A stretch of 64,000 bases of DNA, taken from Kitasatospora sp. GP82 (lineage in GTDB: Bacteria; Actinomycetota; Actinomycetes; Streptomycetales; Streptomycetaceae). Below the pieces are notes generated by a model. That model worked only from the letters and a program-made list of their open reading frames with translations. It was not told the origin of the DNA and did no database searches. This document shows positions 17,223 to 24,863 of the stretch, piece by piece; position 1 is the stretch's first letter, and each line of letters opens with the position of its first letter. Both the position numbers and the translations under genes were made by a program. The DNA lies in the NCBI RefSeq assembly GCF_029892105.1, contig NZ_JARZAJ010000001.1, forward strand, positions 305,914-369,913, read 5' to 3'.

Positions 17223-17966
17223 CTACGAGAGCGGTGCCTCCAGGGCGTACCCGACGCCGTGCACCGTACGGATCCAGCTGGCACCGATCTTGCGGCGCAG
17301 CGCCTTCACATGGCTGTCGACCGTGCGGGTGCCGGAGGCGTCCGTCCAGTCCCAGACCTCGGCGAGCAGCTGCTCGCGGGTGAGTACGGCGCGCGGCTGG
17401 GCGGCCAGGCAGGCCAGCAGGTCGAACTCGGTCGGGGTGAGGTGAACGTCACCCGAGCCGAGCCGCACCCGGCGCTGGACATGGTCGATCTCCAGCTCGC
17501 CGAAGCGCAGGCTGCCGAGCGCGGGCGTCCGCGCCGCCTGCTGGGCGCGTTCCACCCGGCGAAGCAGCACATTGACCCGGGCCGCCAGCTCGCGCATCGA
17601 GAACGGCTTTGTCATGTAGTCGTCCGCGCCGACGCCGAGGCCGACCAGCAGGTCCGTCTCGTCGTCGCGGGCGGTCAGCATCAGGACCGGCACCGGGCGC
17701 TGGGCCTGGATCCGCCGGCACACCTCAAGGCCGTCGAAGCCGGGCAGCATCACGTCGAGGACCACCAGGTCGGGCTGCCAGGTGTGGAAACCGTCCACCG
17801 CGCCCGGCCCGTCATGGGCCACAGCGACCTTGAAGCCCTCGGCGCCGAGCCGGGCCGCGATCGACTCGGCGATCGTCGGCTCGTCCTCGACGACGAGTAC
17901 CCGTCGTTGTGTGGTCACCGGACTGCCAGTGCCGGTGCTCTCCTGCTGAATTTCTGTCACGGTCAC
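17223..17966 (-). CDS. OmpR/PhoB-family response regulator
   Basis: 247 residues from a GTG at 17966. The receiver domain has the acidic pair in VVEDEP, phosphorylatable Asp in LVVLDVMLPGFDG and Lys in YMTKPFS. The C-terminal winged helix (LTPTEFDLLACLAAQPRAVL, VDSHVKALRRKIG) binds DNA. Its kinase partner is encoded immediately downstream. The signal and target genes are unknown; relatives lie at the same place between kgd and lon in other streptomycetes. Confidence 0.95.
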   Translation of the reverse strand: MTVTEIQQESTGTGSPVTTQRRVLVVEDEPTIAESIAARLGAEGFKVAVAHDGPGAVDGFHTWQPDLVVLDVMLPGFDGLEVCRRIQAQRPVPVLMLTARDDETDLLVGLGVGADDYMTKPFSMRELAARVNVLLRRVERAQQAARTPALGSLRFGELEIDHVQRRVRLGSGDVHLTPTEFDLLACLAAQPRAVLTREQLLAEVWDWTDASGTRTVDSHVKALRRKIGASWIRTVHGVGYALEAPLS

Positions 17967-18482
17967 GCCACCGCCCCCAGGGCTGCGGGCCGACTGCCTG
18001 TGGGGACAGCGGGCTCCGCTCGTAGTCGTCTTGTTCCGTCATTGGGCCGTGCCCGGCCCGCCGTCTTCCCGAAATGCCGTCCGCCGTCGGCACCGGAAGG
18101 AAGACCCGCAGGTGTGGGTCCGCGCGTCTTCCGCGCTTATCGCAGCGTACGGACACTGCGAGCATCCCGGCAGGTGAACCGGACATATCCGGCCTGTGGG
18201 CCGGTGCCGGAAAACCGCCCGGGACGGGGCACGGGGCGATACCTTACCCGGCAAAAATATCGCCCGTAACGGTGCGTATGCCCTCGAACGGATGGCAGAC
18301 TGCACAGCGAAGTGACTACTTGTCCGTAAACAAAGGGATGGTCCGGACCAAGGTGGGGAGGGTGTCACGGCCCATTTCGAAGCGATCTTCACAGGTCTCT
18401 CTCAGCGGGCTCTCAGGACCTCGACGTACCGTGGGCACGACAACCGTCACCGACCCGTCGCTGAACCTGGAGTGGAGACGGA
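17967..18482. promoter_or_regulatory. Intergenic region with 12-bp palindrome (18339-18350)
   Basis: 516 bp without a gene between the divergent response-regulator and rhomboid-like genes. It contains a perfect 12-bp palindrome TGGTCCGGACCA at 18339-18350 and an AT-richer stretch near 18240-18270 (CAAAAATATC) suited to a promoter. The palindrome could be an operator for the divergent response regulator or an unknown factor. Confidence 0.4.
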
Positions 18483-19220
18483 ATGCCGGACCTGCGAGGC
18501 GGTGTGACCGGTGCCGCCCACGGGCGGGGTTCAGGCCTGCTCGCGCTGACCGGACTGCTGGACGTCGTGCGCCGGGCGGTGCCCACGCCGCGCCGCAATC
18601 CCTTCGCACTCGGCTATCTGCTGGTGCTGCTCGGCACCACCGTGTTCTCCCACTTCGGCGACCCCGCCCTGGTGCACCGGTTGCAGGCGATCTCCAGCAC
18701 CGACGGGCACAACCTGCTGCACCGCCCCCTCCTCGCCCTGCTGCTCAGCGGGCTCTGGGTGGCCGGGCCGGTCTGGATGCCGTACCTGTGGGCCTTCGCC
18801 TTCACCGTGGCGCCCCTGGAGCGGCGGGTCGGCGGTCGCGGGGCGGCGGCCGTCTTCGCGGCCGGGCACATCCTGGCCACCCTCCTGTCGCAACTGGTCG
18901 TCGCGCTCAGCGTGGCCGCCGGACGGCTCGGCCCCGGTGCGCTGGACGACCTCGACATCGGCGTCAGTTACGGCGTGCTCGCCAGCCTCGGCGCGCTCGC
19001 CGGACTGCTGCGGCCGGGCGGGCGGGTGCTCGTCCTGGCCGGGGCGAGCGGCATGATCGGCCACCAGATCCTGGCCGACCAGGACCTGGTCACCGGCGTG
19101 GGCCATCCTGCGGCCCTGCTGGTCGGCATCTCCCTCTGGCGCTGGCTGCGCCGTGGCCCGGGCCGCCCGCTGCGCCTGCGCCGCCCCTTCCCCGGCAGGG
19201 TCGCGCCCTCGGAAGTCTGA
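18483..19220 (+). CDS. Rhomboid-like multispanning membrane protein
   Basis: 245 residues with about six hydrophobic segments. The pattern resembles rhomboid-family proteins: a HNLLHRPLLALLLSGLW segment, then DIGVSYGVLASLGALAGLL with a candidate serine (Ser162) in a G-x-S-x-G context, and GVGHPAALLVG with a candidate histidine (His208) in the last helix. Whether it is an active intramembrane protease is uncertain, because the first loop lacks the usual WR motif. ATG at 18483 preceded by GGAGACGG. It sits between the two-component system and lon, so a role in membrane quality control is conceivable but unproven. Confidence 0.65.
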   Translation: MPDLRGGVTGAAHGRGSGLLALTGLLDVVRRAVPTPRRNPFALGYLLVLLGTTVFSHFGDPALVHRLQAISSTDGHNLLHRPLLALLLSGLWVAGPVWMPYLWAFAFTVAPLERRVGGRGAAAVFAAGHILATLLSQLVVALSVAAGRLGPGALDDLDIGVSYGVLASLGALAGLLRPGGRVLVLAGASGMIGHQILADQDLVTGVGHPAALLVGISLWRWLRRGPGRPLRLRRPFPGRVAPSEV

Positions 19221-19410
19221 GCCGCCGTGCGGCCGGTCGGCCGGGCACGACGCCGCGCCGACCCTCTGTCGGGCAGTTGCACCGGCCCCGCCGGCAGGTC
19301 GCGACGCCGCCTTGCGCCGCCCCCTGTGCCCCTGACCAGGTGCTGTCCCCAGACCGCGCCCTGATCGCTCAGGGCGAACATCAGCTCGGGAACATCCGGG
19401 GCTCCGCAAT

Positions 19411-19431
19411 CCTTAGTCAGGTCAGCTCAAC
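19411..19431. promoter_or_regulatory. Degenerate HAIR-like element before lon (HspR?)
   Basis: On the minus strand, GTTGAGC and ACTAAGG are separated by exactly 7 nt, close to the HspR-binding HAIR consensus CTTGAGT-N7-ACTCAAG. It lies 22-42 bp before the lon start codon. HspR control of lon is known in Streptomyces. The match is imperfect (2 mismatches left, about 3 right). Confidence 0.35.
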
Positions 19432-19452
19432 TTCGCTGACTGGGGAGAGATA

Positions 19453-21849
19453 ATGGCATCGACGTCCGCTTCGCTCACCCTGCCCGTGCTGCCGCTCGAC
19501 GACGAAGTAGTACTCCCGGGCATGGTGGTCCCGCTGGACCTGTCCGACACCGAGGTGCGTGCCGCCGTCGAGGCGGCCAGGGCGGGTGTCGCCGGTGGGG
19601 CGAAGCCGCAGGTTCTGCTGGTGCCCCGACTGGACGGCTCGTACGCGGCCGCCGGCACGCTGGCCACCGTGGAACAGGTCGGCCGGCTGGCTGACGGGGA
19701 CCCAGCGGCTCTGGTCCGTGCCGTGCGCCGGGTACGGATCGGCGCCGGCACCACCGGCCCCGGCGCCGCGCTCTGGGTGGAGACCAGCCCGTTCCGTGAA
19801 TCCGACCCCGGGCTGCCGGTGGCCGGTCGCGCCGCCGAGCTGGTCAAGGAGTACAAGGCGCTCTCCACCCAGTGGCTGCGCAAGCGCGGCGCCTGGCAGA
19901 TCGTCGACCGGGTCGCCCAGATCGAGGACGTCGGCGAGCTCGCCGACAACATCGGGTACGCGCCCTTCGCCACCGCCGAGCAGAAGCTCAAGGTGCTGCT
20001 GGAGGCCGACCAGCTGGCCCGACTCGAGTACGCGCTGACGCTGCTGCGCGACCACCTCGCCGAGGAGGAGGTCAACGACACCATCCGCAAGGACGTCGAA
20101 GAGGGCGTGGCCAAGCAGCAGAAGGAGTTCCTGCTCCGCCGCCAGCTGGAGGCCGTCCGCAAGGAGCTCGCCGAGCTGAACGGCGACCCGGCCGACGAGG
20201 AGGGCGACTACCGCGCCCGGGTCGAGGCCGCCGAGCTGCCCGAGAAGGTCCGCGAGGCCGCTCTCAAGGAGGTCGACAAGCTGGAGCGGGCGAGCGACCA
20301 GTCGCCCGAGGGCTCCTGGATCCGCACCTGGCTGGACACCGTCCTGGAGCTGCCGTGGAACGAGCGCAGCGAGGACGCCTACGACATCGCCGGCGCCCGA
20401 GCGGTGCTGGACGCGGACCACGCGGGCCTGGCGGACGTGAAGGACCGGATCGTCGAGTACCTGGCCGTGCGCAAGCGCCGGGCCGACCAGGGGCTCGGTC
20501 TGGTCGGTGGCCGGCGCGGGGGCGCGGTGCTGGCGCTGGTCGGGCCGCCCGGCGTTGGAAAGACGTCGCTCGGCGAGTCGGTGGCCCGTGCGATGGGCCG
20601 GAAGTTCGTCAGGGTCGCGCTCGGCGGCGTCAGGGACGAGGCGGAGATCCGCGGTCACCGGCGCACATATGTCGGAGCACTCCCCGGTCGCGTGGTGCGC
20701 GCCATCAAGGAGGCCGGGTCGATGAACCCGGTGGTCCTGCTGGACGAGATCGACAAGGTCGGCTCGGACTACCGGGGCGACCCGGCGGCCGCACTGCTCG
20801 AAGTGCTCGACCCGGCGCAGAACCACACCTTCCGCGACCACTACCTGGAGGTCGAGCTGGACCTCTCCGACGTGGTCTTCCTCGCCACCGCCAATGTGCT
20901 GGAGGCCATCCCCGAGCCGCTGCTCGACCGGATGGAGCTGGTCCGCCTGGACGGCTACACCGAGGACGAGAAGGTCGTCATTGCCCGCGACCACCTGCTG
21001 CCCCGCCAGCTGGAGAAGGCCGGGTTGACGGGCGAGGACGTCTCGGTGGACGAGGCGGCCCTTCGCCTGCTGGCGGGCGAGTACACCCGCGAGGCCGGCG
21101 TCCGGAACCTGGAGCGTTCGATCGCCCGCATCCTGCGGAAGATCGCCGCGCAGAGCGAGCTGGGCGGGCGCGAGCTGCCCGCCGCGATCGGTGCGGGGGA
21201 CTTGCGGTCGCTGATCGGGCGGCCGCACCACACCCCCGAGTCCGCCCAGGAGCCCGCCGAGCGGCGCACCGCAGTCCCCGGCGTGGCCACCGGTCTCGCG
21301 GTAACGGGCGCGGGCGGCGACGTCCTGTACATCGAGGCGTCCCTCGCGGACGCCGAGACGGGTGGCACCGGCCTCACCCTCACCGGTCAGCTGGGCGACG
21401 TGATGAAGGAGTCCGCGCACATCGCGCTCTCCTTCCTGCGCTCGCGCGGCGCCGAGTTGGAGCTGCCGGTCACCGACCTGCGGGATCGCGGCGTCCACCT
21501 CCACGTCCCCGCCGGGGCCGTCCCCAAGGACGGCCCGAGCGCCGGTGTCACCATGACCACCGCGCTGGCCTCGCTGCTCTCCGGCCGCAAGGTCCGCAAC
21601 GACGTGGCGATGACGGGCGAGGTCTCGCTGACCGGCCGGGTGCTGCCGATCGGCGGGGTGAAGCAGAAGCTGCTCGCCGCCGACCGGGCCGGGATCACCA
21701 CCGTGATCATCCCCAAGCGGAACGAGCCCGACCTGGACGACGTCCCGGCGGAGGTGCTCGAGCGGCTCACCGTCCACCCGGTGGCCGACGTCCGCGAGGT
21801 GCTGAAGCTGGCCCTTGAGTCGGCCGAGGTGCTGGTCGCCGCCGCGTAG
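19453..21849 (+). CDS. lon: ATP-dependent Lon protease (endopeptidase La)
   Basis: 798 residues. The N-terminal substrate-binding domain (LPVLPLDDEVVLPGMVVPL) and a coiled-coil region (~200-260, FLLRRQLEAVRKELAELNG) precede the AAA+ module with Walker A GPPGVGKTS near 365 and Walker B VVLLDEIDKVG. The C-terminal protease domain has the catalytic Ser in PKDGPSAGVTM (about 695) and Lys in GGVKQKLLAADR (about 737). Degrades misfolded and regulatory proteins in the cytoplasm. ATG with GGGGAGAG upstream. Stands alone, followed by a large GC-rich inverted repeat. Confidence 0.98.
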   Translation: MASTSASLTLPVLPLDDEVVLPGMVVPLDLSDTEVRAAVEAARAGVAGGAKPQVLLVPRLDGSYAAAGTLATVEQVGRLADGDPAALVRAVRRVRIGAGTTGPGAALWVETSPFRESDPGLPVAGRAAELVKEYKALSTQWLRKRGAWQIVDRVAQIEDVGELADNIGYAPFATAEQKLKVLLEADQLARLEYALTLLRDHLAEEEVNDTIRKDVEEGVAKQQKEFLLRRQLEAVRKELAELNGDPADEEGDYRARVEAAELPEKVREAALKEVDKLERASDQSPEGSWIRTWLDTVLELPWNERSEDAYDIAGARAVLDADHAGLADVKDRIVEYLAVRKRRADQGLGLVGGRRGGAVLALVGPPGVGKTSLGESVARAMGRKFVRVALGGVRDEAEIRGHRRTYVGALPGRVVRAIKEAGSMNPVVLLDEIDKVGSDYRGDPAAALLEVLDPAQNHTFRDHYLEVELDLSDVVFLATANVLEAIPEPLLDRMELVRLDGYTEDEKVVIARDHLLPRQLEKAGLTGEDVSVDEAALRLLAGEYTREAGVRNLERSIARILRKIAAQSELGGRELPAAIGAGDLRSLIGRPHHTPESAQEPAERRTAVPGVATGLAVTGAGGDVLYIEASLADAETGGTGLTLTGQLGDVMKESAHIALSFLRSRGAELELPVTDLRDRGVHLHVPAGAVPKDGPSAGVTMTTALASLLSGRKVRNDVAMTGEVSLTGRVLPIGGVKQKLLAADRAGITTVIIPKRNEPDLDDVPAEVLERLTVHPVADVREVLKLALESAEVLVAAA

Positions 21850-21856
21850 GCGCCCT

Positions 21857-21954
21857 GGGGCGCGGGGCTTTGGTCAACTGCGTGCGCGAACAACCGTGCA
21901 CCTCCGTGGAGGGCTGGTCGCGCACGCAGTTGATCAGGCTGGGCCCCGCGCCCC
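21857..21954. repeat. Large GC-rich inverted repeat / terminator after lon
   Basis: Outer arms GGGGCGCGGGGC (21857-21868) and GCCCCGCGCCCC (21943-21954); inner arms CAACTGCGTGCGCGA (21875-21889) and TCGCGCACGCAGTTG (21918-21932), all perfect. It starts 8 nt after the lon stop codon and belongs to the dispersed family also seen at 7929-8180, 26452-26622 and 63812 on. It should fold in RNA as a long hairpin and end or protect lon mRNA. Confidence 0.8.
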
Positions 21955-22033
21955 GGGTGGTGCATGGCCGATCGTCAGATGCTGTGCCCACAGGGTGAGA
22001 CGCTCTTGTGAGACGGAGTGTCAGCACGTAAGG

Positions 22034-22126
22034 ATGTCAGTCATGAATCGCCACGCGTATCTGAGCCCTCGGCTGGACGTCGACCTGGCGTACGCGCGTT
22101 CAGCGATCTGTCACCGCGCCCACTGA
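22034..22126 (+). CDS. Putative Cys-type leader peptide (orphan)
   Basis: 30 codons from ATG 22034 (or 27 from ATG 22043): NRHAYLSPRLDVDL followed by AYARSAICHRAH. The arrangement 'L-x-x-R-x-x-V/I-D-L/F ... S-A-x-C' matches the short actinobacterial leader peptides that precede sulfur-assimilation genes and sense cysteine supply. AAGGATGTCAGTC precedes the second ATG. No recognisable sulfur gene follows; only a short open frame at 22188-22448 does. It is too short and too specific in pattern to be chance, but whether it still regulates anything is open. Confidence 0.6.
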   Translation: MSVMNRHAYLSPRLDVDLAYARSAICHRAH

Positions 22127-22187
22127 GGAGCGCGGTTGCCCCCGCCCGGCCGTCGGCCCCAGGACCGGCGGCGACTACCTGACCATC

Positions 22188-22448
22188 GTGGCCCCTCGGC
22201 TGTCCAGCGCCGACGGCCTGATCCGCACCGTCCTGCGCAACCCCCTCATCCCCGGCACCGGCGCGACCTCGATCCTGGACCCCTACTACTACGCCGAGGT
22301 GGATCCGGAGACCGGCAACGTGGTGCGCACCGAGTACGTCGGGGCGGGTTTCGTCTTCGACACCCTGCAGATGGCCGGCAGCATCGCGGCGGGCCGGGTG
22401 GTGCTCCAGGGGACGACGACCGGAGTACTCCGAATCACGGCCGGGTAG
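22188..22448 (+). CDS. Orphan ORF of unknown function, possible gene remnant
   Basis: 86 codons from a GTG without a ribosome-binding site; the reading frame is also open upstream into GPRTGGDYLTIV. Codon use is typical of coding DNA and the protein (LDPYYYAEVDPETGNVVRTE, YVGAGFVFDTLQMAGSIAAG) looks like real protein sequence, perhaps the C-terminal end of a longer one. I do not recognise a family. It lies directly downstream of the leader peptide, so it may be what is left of the regulated gene. Confidence 0.3.
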   Translation: MAPRLSSADGLIRTVLRNPLIPGTGATSILDPYYYAEVDPETGNVVRTEYVGAGFVFDTLQMAGSIAAGRVVLQGTTTGVLRITAG

Positions 22449-22531
22449 CGAGCGCAAGGGGAACCGGGGAGTAATGCCCGGGAGGGTCTTTCGAGTACCG
22501 GGGCGAAACTTCGGCATGCGACACTGCCGAA

Positions 22532-23056
22532 ATGCCGTCGCCTACACAGAGGGTTCTGGCCCGGGTTCCGGCCCGACTGCGTCCTTTCCTGGTGCAGCAC
22601 CGCAAGCTGGTGAAGTTCCTGTTGGTGGGTGGCACCTGCTTCCTGCTCACCATGGCCGTCAACTTCGGGCTGAAGCTCACGGTGCTGCACGCCAAACCGG
22701 TGGTCTCGCTCACCATCGCCACGGTGATCGCGACCGTCTTCTCCTACGTCCTCAACCGGCAGTGGTCCTTCAGGACCAACGGCCGGCACCGCGAGGCCGT
22801 GCTCTTCTTCGTGGTCAGCGGGCTGGCGATCCTGGTGAACGACGCCCCGCTGGCCGTCTCGCGCTATGTGCTGGACCTGCGCGAGCCGGACGTCAGCTCC
22901 TTCACCCAGGAGGTGGCCGACTTCCTCAGCGGGATGATCATCGGCACGCTGTTCGCGATGGTCTTCCGGTACTGGGCGATGAAGCGCTGGGTCTTTCTGC
23001 CGGAGCCGCCGCCCGCCGCAGGGGAGGCGTCGCAGCCGCAGCCCGAACACGTCTGA
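22532..23056 (+). CDS. GtrA family membrane protein
   Basis: 174 residues with four predicted membrane helices: about 30-50 (LVKFLLVGGTCFLLTMAVNF), 58-78, 90-110 and 130-155. LVKFLLVGG near the N-terminus, LNRQWSFR after helix two and the FRYWAMKRWVF C-terminal motif are typical of GtrA proteins, which are thought to help flip polyprenyl-phosphate-linked sugars or act in cell-wall glycan synthesis. No glycosyltransferase lies next to it here. Ends 8 bp before a bidirectional terminator. Confidence 0.88.
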   Translation: MPSPTQRVLARVPARLRPFLVQHRKLVKFLLVGGTCFLLTMAVNFGLKLTVLHAKPVVSLTIATVIATVFSYVLNRQWSFRTNGRHREAVLFFVVSGLAILVNDAPLAVSRYVLDLREPDVSSFTQEVADFLSGMIIGTLFAMVFRYWAMKRWVFLPEPPPAAGEASQPQPEHV

Positions 23057-23063
23057 CGCGCCA

Positions 23064-23110
23064 GGACGCTCAGCCCCGGGGATCGAGGTCCGCGAGGGGG
23101 CTGAGCGTCC
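23064..23110. terminator. Bidirectional terminator between convergent genes
   Basis: Perfect 14-bp stem GGACGCTCAGCCCC (23064-23077) with its complement at 23097-23110, 19-nt loop, placed between the converging GtrA and DUF3533-like genes. Confidence 0.85.
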
Positions 23111-23128
23111 GTCGGCTCTCGGAACGGG

Positions 23129-24157
23129 TCAGCTGACGGGTTCGCGTCCGTAGCGCGGCTTGCGGATGACCGCGAGCATGGTGACGGCGATGCCGACCAC
23201 CGCCCAGGCGGACAGGATCAGCAGCGGCAGGCCGATGTTGGTGCCCCCGAAGTAGGCGATCGAGCGGGCTGCGTCCGTACCGGCGCCGTTGGGGATCCAG
23301 GAGCCGATGGCCCGCCAGAACGGGGGCAGCAGCGGCGGAGGGTAGACCCCGCCCGCACTCGGGTTGCCGAGGACCACGAAGAGCAGCACCGCCAGCCCGA
23401 TCCCGATGATGTCGAACAGTGACTGCAGGGCCATGGTGATCGCCCCCACCGCGAACACCACCAGACTGCCGAGTCCGACCAGGCCCCAGCTGGATCCCGG
23501 CAGGGCGTTCAGGGCCGGTCCGACGATGATCGTGCCGCCGATCCCGGCCGCGATCGAATAGAACGCGAGGGCGCCGAGGCGGATCAGCGCCCGGTGGCGG
23601 TTGGCGGGCCGGGCGCCCGCGCTGATGCCCAGGATCGAGGCGACCAGGTAGCCGCCGACGCACCAGCCGATGACCAGGTAGAAGGAGGACAGGCCCTTGG
23701 CGTCACCAGCCGCCAGCGGGACGACGTCCTCGACCTTCACCGTGCGGTGCTGGGACTGCTCCAGCCCGGTGACGATCTTCTCGGCGGCGGTGGCGGCAGC
23801 CGCTCCGCGCGCCTCGGCGACCAGCAGGGTGTCCTCGGTGCCGGTCGGGTTGAAGACCAGGGCCGCGTAGACCTTCTGGTCCTTGATCTGGGCGGTCGCC
23901 GCCTCCGGGCTCGCGGCCGTGACCGCCCTGACCGCATCGCCTGGGACGGACTCAAGACCGGCCACCAGCTTGGGGCCGACCTGGGGCGGGGCGACGACGG
24001 CGATCGACAGCCGGTGCGGGGCGGGGTGGTGCAGTGCACCGACGTACGAGGTGATGAAACCGAGCTGCAGCAGCAGGACGGCGATCACCAGGAGGGCGGC
24101 GCGCGGGGTGACCGCGTCCTTCAGTTCTGCGAGAAACCCCCGGTTCGGGCCGGTCAT
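23129..24157 (-). CDS. DUF3533 / ABC-2-like membrane protein
   Basis: 342 residues. One N-terminal membrane helix (about 20-40), a large extracytoplasmic region (~50-165: VVAPPQVGPKLVAGLESVPG...), then about five to six C-terminal helices. This 1+5 layout is that of DUF3533/YhgE-Pip proteins related to ABC-2 permeases, which lack an ATPase of their own and are often linked to drug resistance or secretion. The ATG at 24157 has GGAGAG upstream; the GTG at 24163 falls within that site. Divergent from the MarR gene, which is the likely repressor. Confidence 0.78.
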   Translation of the reverse strand: MTGPNRGFLAELKDAVTPRAALLVIAVLLLQLGFITSYVGALHHPAPHRLSIAVVAPPQVGPKLVAGLESVPGDAVRAVTAASPEAATAQIKDQKVYAALVFNPTGTEDTLLVAEARGAAAATAAEKIVTGLEQSQHRTVKVEDVVPLAAGDAKGLSSFYLVIGWCVGGYLVASILGISAGARPANRHRALIRLGALAFYSIAAGIGGTIIVGPALNALPGSSWGLVGLGSLVVFAVGAITMALQSLFDIIGIGLAVLLFVVLGNPSAGGVYPPPLLPPFWRAIGSWIPNGAGTDAARSIAYFGGTNIGLPLLILSAWAVVGIAVTMLAVIRKPRYGREPVS

Positions 24158-24217
24158 CGACACTCTCCTCTGTTTTGGATCATCGAAAACACGGGCAAAA
24201 AGGATACTTCACATCAT

Positions 24218-24228
24218 GAAACAGTTTC
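24218..24228. promoter_or_regulatory. Palindrome in the DUF3533-marR divergent promoter
   Basis: GAAAC-A-GTTTC is a perfect 11-bp palindrome in the 110-bp gap between the divergent genes, in an AT-rich stretch. It is a reasonable MarR-type operator candidate. Confidence 0.4.
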
Positions 24229-24267
24229 CGAACGGGGGAATCGTAACCCTGCGGGATACTGGTCGCC

Positions 24268-24729
24268 ATGAGTGACGAGGCGGCAGCCGAGGAGGCGTTC
24301 CTGGCGGTGGAGCGCGAAGTGGCGCTGCTGTTCCGGCGTGGGCGCGCCCGCGCGGCGGACATGTCCAGGCGGGTGCATCCCAGGCTGGAGGGGGTCGCGT
24401 ACAGCATGCTCGGCTTCATCGAGGAGGCCGGGCGGGTGCGGATGACCGACATCGGGCTGCACTTCGGTGTGGGGAAAGCCACAATCAGCCGGCAGGTCAA
24501 GGTGCTTGAGGAGCTCGGGCTGGTGGCGCGCGAGCTCGATCCGCTCGACCGCCGCTCCTCGCTGGTCTCGCTGACCAGCGAGGGCGCGATGCGCTATCTG
24601 CGGGCCAGGGGTGGCCGGATGGCGCACTTCAGGGCGTTGATGGCGACCTGGGAGACGGCCGATGTGGCACAGTTCGCCGACCTGCTCCAGCGATTCAACG
24701 ACCTGACCGACGAGCCGATAGAGGCCTGA
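24268..24729 (+). CDS. MarR-family transcriptional regulator
   Basis: 153 residues, winged helix: VRMTDIGLHFGVGKATISRQ (HTH with recognition helix) and LDPLDRRSSLVSLTSEG (wing). Length and layout are standard for a dimeric MarR repressor. It lies between a divergent DUF3533-like membrane gene and, 134 bp downstream on the same strand, an MFS exporter whose promoter carries perfect inverted repeats. The most likely role is ligand-released repression of one or both. Confidence 0.92.
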   Translation: MSDEAAAEEAFLAVEREVALLFRRGRARAADMSRRVHPRLEGVAYSMLGFIEEAGRVRMTDIGLHFGVGKATISRQVKVLEELGLVARELDPLDRRSSLVSLTSEGAMRYLRARGGRMAHFRALMATWETADVAQFADLLQRFNDLTDEPIEA

Positions 24730-24791
24730 GTCCCAGTCGTCGTTCGTACCCCGCCCGCCCTGGCCGGCGGGCTTTACTTTGCCTTGGAGAA

Positions 24792-24836
24792 GGTTGCCTT
24801 ATTCAACTATCTGGGATTATGGTTGCCCTAGGCAAC
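24792..24836 (+). promoter_or_regulatory. Operator pair in front of the MFS exporter gene
   Basis: GTTGCC-CTA-GGCAAC at 24822-24836 is a perfect interrupted palindrome; GTTGCCTTATTCAAC at about 24793-24807 is an imperfect version with the same GTTG/CAAC ends. Both overlap the AT-rich core promoter 28-72 bp before the start codon. TTGCC-N-GGCAA sites are typical for MarR-type repressors; the MarR gene just upstream is the obvious candidate. Confidence 0.65.
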
Positions 24837-24863
24837 AAAACCCCAGCCAGTCGAAGGACCCAG

